A stretch of 57,643 nt of DNA. It comes from Brevundimonas sp. (GTDB lineage: Bacteria > Pseudomonadota > Alphaproteobacteria > Caulobacterales > Caulobacteraceae). The DNA is taken from NCBI RefSeq assembly GCF_016463295.1, contig NZ_JAEMRO010000009.1, forward strand, positions 1 through 57,643. The letters run 5' to 3'. This document shows, one piece after another, positions 53,779 to 57,643 of this stretch. Below the pieces are notes generated by a model. That model was not told where the DNA came from. It saw only the letters and a list, made by a program, of their open reading frames with translations, and made no database searches. Both the position numbers and the translations under genes were made by a program. Positions within the stretch are counted from its first letter, which is position 1; the number at the start of each line of letters is the position of its first letter.

Positions 53779-54992
53779 TTGGCCACCAGCTTCATCGACA
53801 CCGAGGTGTCCGCCAGCTTCTCCGCATCCACCGGCGTACCACGCGCGATCATCTGGCGGCCCGCCATGAACTCGGCCGGCGCATTGACGGCCTCGACCGA
53901 CACGATCCGGGCGCCCGCCAGATGGAAGACCGCAAAGCCGACCGGGCCTGTATCGATGTCCGGCACGCCCCGCACGATCTGGCGGTCGGCCCCATCGGGC
54001 AGGCCCGCGATCTGCAGCTTCAGCTCATACTGGTCGGACCAGAACCACGGCACCTCAGGCGCGGGCGCAGGGCGTCCGGTGATGGCGGCGGCGGCCTGTT
54101 TGGCCTGTTCCAGCGCATTGGGCACGCTTTCCAGCCGGTGGCGCAGGGCACCGTGCACGGGGATCGGGCGGTGGGTCGCATCGCCGATGGCCCAGATGGC
54201 CGGATCGCTGGTCCGCGCCGCCTCGTCCACGACGATGCCGTTCAGACAGTCCAGCCCCGCCTGATGCGCCAACGCCTCATTGGCCAGGGCCCCGACCCCG
54301 ACCAGGATGGCGTCCGCCGCGATCAGCCGTCCATCCGCCAGCCGCACGCCGTCCGCCTCGAACGCCGTGACCTCCGCCCCCGTCAGAATGTCGACGCCCT
54401 GGGCGCGGTGCCAGGCGGTGAAGAAGGTCGACAGGGTCTCCGACGCCACGCGCGCCAGCACCCGGTCCATCCGCTCGATCACCGCGACCTCGGCCCCCAG
54501 GGCACGGGCCGACGCCGCGGCCTCCAGCCCGACATAGCCGCCCCCGACCACGGCCAGCCGCCGGCCGGGTCCCAGCGCCGCCTTCAGCCGTTCGGCATCC
54601 TCCAGCGTTCGCAATTCGATCAGTTCGGGCCGATCCGCGCCGGGAATGGCCAGCTTTCGCGCCACCGAACCGGTCGCCAGGATCAGGGCGTTATAGGTCT
54701 CGGTCGTGCCGTCCGAAAAGGCCACGCTTCGCCCCGCCTGTTCGATGGCAGTCGCCGTCACCCCCAGCCGCAGATCGATGTCCTGTTCGACATAGAAGCT
54801 GTCGGGCCTCAGCAGCAGATCGTCCCGCTCCGCATGCCCCTTCAGCCAGGCCTTGGACAGGGGCGGCCGCTGATAGGGCGGCACGGTCTCAGACCCGGCC
54901 AACACGATCTGGCCCTCGAACCCATACTGCCGCAGCAGCGCCGCCGCCGTACCGCCCGCATGCCCCGCGCCGATGATCACAACCTTGTCCAT
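53775..54992 (-). CDS. Ferredoxin/rubredoxin reductase-type FAD oxidoreductase
   Basis: 405 aa, the usual length for NADH:ferredoxin reductases of Rieske oxygenase and P450 systems. FAD site DKVVIIGAGHAGGTAAALLRQYG (residues 2-24), PPYQRPPLSKAWLKG, NALILATGSVARKLAIPGAD, NADH site LAVVGGGYVGLEAAASARALGAEVAVIERMDRVLAR, second FAD motif AIWAIGDATHRPIPVHGALRHRLESVPNALEQAKQAA, and the reductase C-terminal domain (PWFWSDQYELKLQIAGLPDG). No ferredoxin or oxygenase gene is beside it. ATG 54992 is chosen because the motif GxGxxG must lie near the N-terminus. Confidence 0.92.
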   Translation of the reverse strand: MDKVVIIGAGHAGGTAAALLRQYGFEGQIVLAGSETVPPYQRPPLSKAWLKGHAERDDLLLRPDSFYVEQDIDLRLGVTATAIEQAGRSVAFSDGTTETYNALILATGSVARKLAIPGADRPELIELRTLEDAERLKAALGPGRRLAVVGGGYVGLEAAASARALGAEVAVIERMDRVLARVASETLSTFFTAWHRAQGVDILTGAEVTAFEADGVRLADGRLIAADAILVGVGALANEALAHQAGLDCLNGIVVDEAARTSDPAIWAIGDATHRPIPVHGALRHRLESVPNALEQAKQAAAAITGRPAPAPEVPWFWSDQYELKLQIAGLPDGADRQIVRGVPDIDTGPVGFAVFHLAGARIVSVEAVNAPAEFMAGRQMIARGTPVDAEKLADTSVSMKLVAN

Positions 54993-55055
54993 GAGGCTCA
55001 GATAGAGAGGCCTGCGACACCTTTCCATCCCGAACTTCGCCCCTTGACCGTTCCA

Positions 55056-55077
55056 GTGTTACACCATAGTGGAACGC
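55056..55077. promoter_or_regulatory. 22-bp near-palindrome abutting the yerC start codon
   Basis: Left arm GTGTTACAC, centre CATA, right arm GTGGAACGC (seven of nine arm positions complementary), ending one base before ATG 55079. It matches the site at 29939-29960 at 19 of 22 bases. TTGACC (55044-55049) lies just ahead, and a -10 such as CATAGT (55065-55070) would fall inside it, so a bound protein would block transcription. With this promoter the yerC mRNA would be leaderless. Confidence 0.55.
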
Positions 55078-55078
55078 C

Positions 55079-55390
55079 ATGACCGACGCCGCGACCCGCC
55101 CCGCCGCCGACACGACCCTGAGCCGGGTCGCGCTCTATGACGCCCTGCTGGCGCTCAAGACCCGTGAGGAGGTTCAGGCGTTTCTGAACGACCTGTGCAC
55201 GCCGGCGGAACTGCGCGCCTTCGCCGAGCGCTGGGAGGTCGCCCGTCTGCTGGACGGCGGCGGCAAGTCGTATCGCGAGATTGCGGTGGAGGCCCATGCC
55301 AGCCCGACCACCGTCGTGCGGGTCGCCCGTTATCTCAAGGAAATGCCGCATCAAGGCTACCGCCTGGTGCTGGACCGGATCAAAGGCTGA
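55079..55390 (+). CDS. TrpR-like YerC/YecD family regulator
   Basis: 103 aa. The Trp-repressor-like fold is seen in LYDALLALKTREEVQAFLNDLCTPAELRAFAERWEVARLLDGGGKSYREIAVEAHASPTTVVRVARYLKEM (about residues 18-88), with helix-turn-helix KSYREIAVEAHASPTTVVRVARYL. Family members (YerC in Bacillus, YecD) are uncharacterised DNA-binding proteins, often beside his or trp genes. Here hisG begins nine bases after its stop, so it may control histidine synthesis. No ribosome site precedes the ATG. Confidence 0.88.
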   Translation: MTDAATRPAADTTLSRVALYDALLALKTREEVQAFLNDLCTPAELRAFAERWEVARLLDGGGKSYREIAVEAHASPTTVVRVARYLKEMPHQGYRLVLDRIKG

Positions 55391-55399
55391 GTTGACTAC

Positions 55400-56281
55400 A
55401 TGAGTACCGTGCAAGGGCGACTTCGCATCGCCATCCAGAAATCCGGCCGCCTGTCGGAGCGCAGCCTCGACCTCGTCCGCGACGCAGGCCTGCGGGTCAT
55501 CAAGGGCAATAACGACCTGCTGTATCGGGTGGAGAACTATCCCATCGACCTGCTGCGCGTGCGCGACGACGACATTCCCACCTTCGTGGCGGACGGCGTC
55601 TGTGACCTGGGCGTGGTCGGCGAAAATGTGCTGGAAGAGGCCCGTAATGGCGGTCCGGTGGCTGAGGTCGTCATGCCTCTGGGCTTCGGTCGCTGCACGC
55701 TGAAGATCGCCGTGCCCCCGACCCTCGCCTATGATGGCCCGGCATCGCTGAACGGCCTGCGCATCGCCACCTCCTATCCCAAGATCCTGCGTCGCTTCCT
55801 CGACGAGCGCGGCGTGGCGGCGGACATCGTGACCATGCGCGGGGCCGTGGAGGTCTCGCCCCGACTGAAACTGGCCAGCGCCATCTGCGACCTGGTCTCC
55901 ACCGGCGCGACGCTGGAGGCCAATGGCCTCGTGGCGAAGGACACGGTGCTGGACAGTCAGGCCGTGCTGATCCGCTCGCCCGTCGCCCCGGAACCCGGCC
56001 TGGCGCACCTGCTGGACAGCATCATCGAGCGGATGAGCGGTGTGGTGTCCTCGCAAGGGGCCAAATACGTCATGCTGAACGCCCCGCGCTCGGCGCTGGA
56101 CGCCATCACCGCCATCCTGCCGGGCGCAGGCTCGCCCACCGTCATGCCCCTGTCGGGCCGCGACGACGCGGTGGCCGTCCACGCGGTCTGTCAGGAGGCC
56201 GTCTTCTGGGAAACGCTGGAGAAGCTGAAGGCCGCCGGGGCCTCGGCCATACTGGTCCTGCCCATCGAGAAGATGATGTGA
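55400..56281 (+). CDS. hisG: ATP phosphoribosyltransferase HisG (long form)
   Basis: 293 aa, first enzyme of histidine synthesis (ATP + PRPP). N-terminal catalytic region: LRIAIQKSGRLSERSLDLVRDAGLRV, DDDIPTFVADGVCDLGVVGENVLEE, ATSYPKILRRFLDERGVAADIV, and the PRPP loop ICDLVSTGATLEANGLV. The C-terminal about 75 residues (YVMLNAPRSALDAITAILPGAGSPTVMPL ... VLPIEKMM) are the ACT-like histidine-binding domain, so this is the HisZ-independent, feedback-inhibited long form. Its stop overlaps the hisD start (TGATG). Confidence 0.96.
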   Translation: MSTVQGRLRIAIQKSGRLSERSLDLVRDAGLRVIKGNNDLLYRVENYPIDLLRVRDDDIPTFVADGVCDLGVVGENVLEEARNGGPVAEVVMPLGFGRCTLKIAVPPTLAYDGPASLNGLRIATSYPKILRRFLDERGVAADIVTMRGAVEVSPRLKLASAICDLVSTGATLEANGLVAKDTVLDSQAVLIRSPVAPEPGLAHLLDSIIERMSGVVSSQGAKYVMLNAPRSALDAITAILPGAGSPTVMPLSGRDDAVAVHAVCQEAVFWETLEKLKAAGASAILVLPIEKMM

Positions 56282-57588
56282 TGAAGCGCTTCGACTGGAA
56301 TTCGCTGGATGCGGCAGGCCGCATCGAAGCCCTCGCCCGCCCGCGCCAGCGCACCGAAACCCGCGTCACCGACACGGTGCGCGAGATCATGGACGACGTT
56401 CAGATGCGCGGCGGCCAGGCCGTCACCGACTGGAGCGTCAAGCTGGACGGCACCCCGCCGCGTCGCCTGGCCCTGACCCCCGATGTGGTGGCCGAGGCGC
56501 GGTCGGCGCTGGCCCCCGCCGACACCCGCGCCATCCGCATGGCGGCGGAGAATGTCCGCATCTTCCACCAGGCGACGCGGCCCGAAGACTCACAATGGGT
56601 CGAGATCACGCCGGGCGTCCGCTCGCGCCTGGTCTGGCGACCGCTGTCGACAGTGGGCCTCTATGTGCCCGGCGGCTCGGCCCCGCTGTTTTCCTCCCTG
56701 CTGATGCTGGCCATTCCGGCCGAGGTCGCAGGCGTCGGTCGCAGGGTCGCGGTGACACCGCCGTCGAAGTCCAGCTCGCCCCACCCCGCCATGATCTTCG
56801 CCGCCGCCGAGGCCGGTCTGGACGACCTGTGGCTGGTCGGCGGGGCCCAGGCGATCGCGGCCCTGACCTTCGGCGCAGAGCTTGAGGACGGCATCATCCC
56901 GCCTTGCGACAAGCTGTACGGCCCCGGCAATGCCTGGGTCGCCGAGGCCAAAAAGCAAGCCTCGGCCCGTCCTGGCGGCCCCGCCGTCGACATGCCCGCC
57001 GGTCCTTCGGAACTGCTGGTCATCGCCGACCGCCGCGCCGATCCGGTCCTGGCCGCCGCCGACCTGCTCAGCCAGGCCGAGCATGACGCCGACGCCCAGG
57101 TCGTGCTGGTCTGCGACAGCGAGCGGATGATCGACGAGATTCTGGCCGAGGTGGACGAACAGATCGCCACCCTGCCCCGCGCCGACATCGCCCGCGCTTC
57201 TCTTGCCGAGGCCCGCGCGATCCGGGTGCCGGACCTCGACACCGCCTGCGTCGTCTCCAACGCCTATGGCCCCGAACACCTCGCGCTGCAGACCGAGGAC
57301 GCCGAGACGCGCGTGGACAAGATCACAGCCGCCGGGGCCGTCTTCGTCGGTGCCTATGCCGCCGAGACGCTCGGCGACTATGCCGCCGGGCCCAGCCACG
57401 TCCTGCCCACGGACGGCGGGGCCAAGACCTTGGGCGGCGTCACCACCGCCAGCTTCATGACGTCCATGTCGGTGCAGTCTGTGTCCGGGAAGGGTGCTGC
57501 GGCGCTCGCCCCGGTCGCGGCCCGGCTGGCCCGACTGGAAGGTCTGGAGGCCCACGCGCGGGCGGCGGATCTGAGGGTAGAGGAATGA
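56281..57588 (+). CDS. hisD: Histidinol dehydrogenase HisD
   Basis: 435 aa, last two oxidation steps of histidine synthesis (NAD, zinc). Family segments: VETHIPGV-like WVEITPGVRSRLVWRPLSTVGLYVPGGSAPLFSSLLMLAIPAEVAGV, LVGGAQAIAALTFGAELEDGIIPPCDKLYGPGNAWVAEAKKQ, DMPAGPSELLVIAD, zinc ligands in LLSQAEHDADAQ, the catalytic Glu-His in AYGPEHLALQTED, and AAETLGDYAAGPSHVLPTDG. ATG 56281 overlaps the hisG stop; a GTG at 56278 is possible. Other his genes are not in the window. Confidence 0.96.
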   Translation: MKRFDWNSLDAAGRIEALARPRQRTETRVTDTVREIMDDVQMRGGQAVTDWSVKLDGTPPRRLALTPDVVAEARSALAPADTRAIRMAAENVRIFHQATRPEDSQWVEITPGVRSRLVWRPLSTVGLYVPGGSAPLFSSLLMLAIPAEVAGVGRRVAVTPPSKSSSPHPAMIFAAAEAGLDDLWLVGGAQAIAALTFGAELEDGIIPPCDKLYGPGNAWVAEAKKQASARPGGPAVDMPAGPSELLVIADRRADPVLAAADLLSQAEHDADAQVVLVCDSERMIDEILAEVDEQIATLPRADIARASLAEARAIRVPDLDTACVVSNAYGPEHLALQTEDAETRVDKITAAGAVFVGAYAAETLGDYAAGPSHVLPTDGGAKTLGGVTTASFMTSMSVQSVSGKGAAALAPVAARLARLEGLEAHARAADLRVEE

Positions 57589-57600
57589 GTGCAATGCTTT

Positions 57601-57643
57601 CTTCTCCCTTCCCCCTTGATGGGGGAAGGGCCGGGGTTGGGGG
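57601..57643. repeat. REP-like hairpin at the window end (partial)
   Basis: CCCTTCCCCC - TTGAT - GGGGGAAGGG is a perfect 10-bp stem (57606-57630) followed by CCGGGGTTGGGGG. It is similar in design to the element at 8393-8533 and lies directly after hisD; it may double as a terminator. Cut by the window edge. Confidence 0.65.

Overview
The window is GC-rich bacterial chromosome, densely coded on both strands, and reads as an alphaproteobacterium of the Caulobacterales, most likely Brevundimonas or a close relative. The main pointers are an FzlA-type GST-like cell-division protein, the rnd-lptC-lptA-lptB order, a Tat/lipoprotein ABC cassette, a TonB-dependent receptor without an STN domain, a yerC-hisG-hisD cluster, and many ATGA/GTGA start-stop overlaps. 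The genus is inferred from protein style; no rRNA gene is present. I see no prophage, insertion sequence, CRISPR array or plasmid-type gene.

Layout. 1-2718: coxB (cut by the window edge) diverges from a PadR - HAAS membrane protein - DUF2807 operon across a spacer rich in dyads. 2817-8374: tldD, an OPT-family transporter and typA. 8393-8533: a paired inverted REP-like element. 8552-13389: a short MprF-type lysyltransferase, a Pro/Ala-rich secreted protein, a GlsB-type membrane protein, an XRE regulator with a palindrome ahead of it, and a DUF350 - trypsin-like protease pair. 13445-16025: DUF1232, an SDR, tRNA-Gly(GCC) followed by a truncated second copy, and a TraB/GumN protein. 16198-20245: TonB-dependent receptor and POT peptide transporter, convergent on one terminator. 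20488-25645: btuFCD-like ABC operon, isoaspartyl peptidase, a small hypothetical gene and an FAH-family hydrolase.

25694-30958 is the most accessory-looking part. Two paralogous secreted proteins with a TonB-C-like tail flank a CcdC-like membrane protein; an LLM flavin monooxygenase and an ATP-grasp enzyme form an overlapping pair on the minus strand; tRNA-Leu(CAA) and a third small TonB-C-like protein follow. 31040-40149: MFS efflux pump, M1 peptidase lipoprotein, queG, a secreted hypothetical, fzlA, a CDF metal transporter, uppP and an NDUFA9-like protein. 40342-44423: tRNA-Leu(CAG), an rnd-like exonuclease, lptC-lptA-lptB, a small hypothetical and kdsD, all fitting LPS/outer-membrane biogenesis. 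44548-48546: otsB - GH15 hydrolase - otsA (trehalose). 48578-53778: CBS-like hybrid histidine kinase, a Mur ligase divergent from an LD-carboxypeptidase (probable murein recycling), and a two-lobed aspartyl protease. 53775-57588: ferredoxin-reductase-type flavoprotein, then yerC-hisG-hisD. The window ends in another REP-like hairpin.

The most interesting non-coding observation is a 22-bp near-palindrome present twice with 19 of 22 bases identical: just upstream of the ATP-grasp/LLM pair (29939-29960) and directly before the start codon of the TrpR-like yerC (55056-55077). It suggests a shared regulator, possibly YerC itself, linking an uncharacterised two-enzyme module to the histidine locus. 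No intergenic stretch exceeds 300 bases; the longest (10903-11185, 724-970, 20246-20487) are described in the entries.
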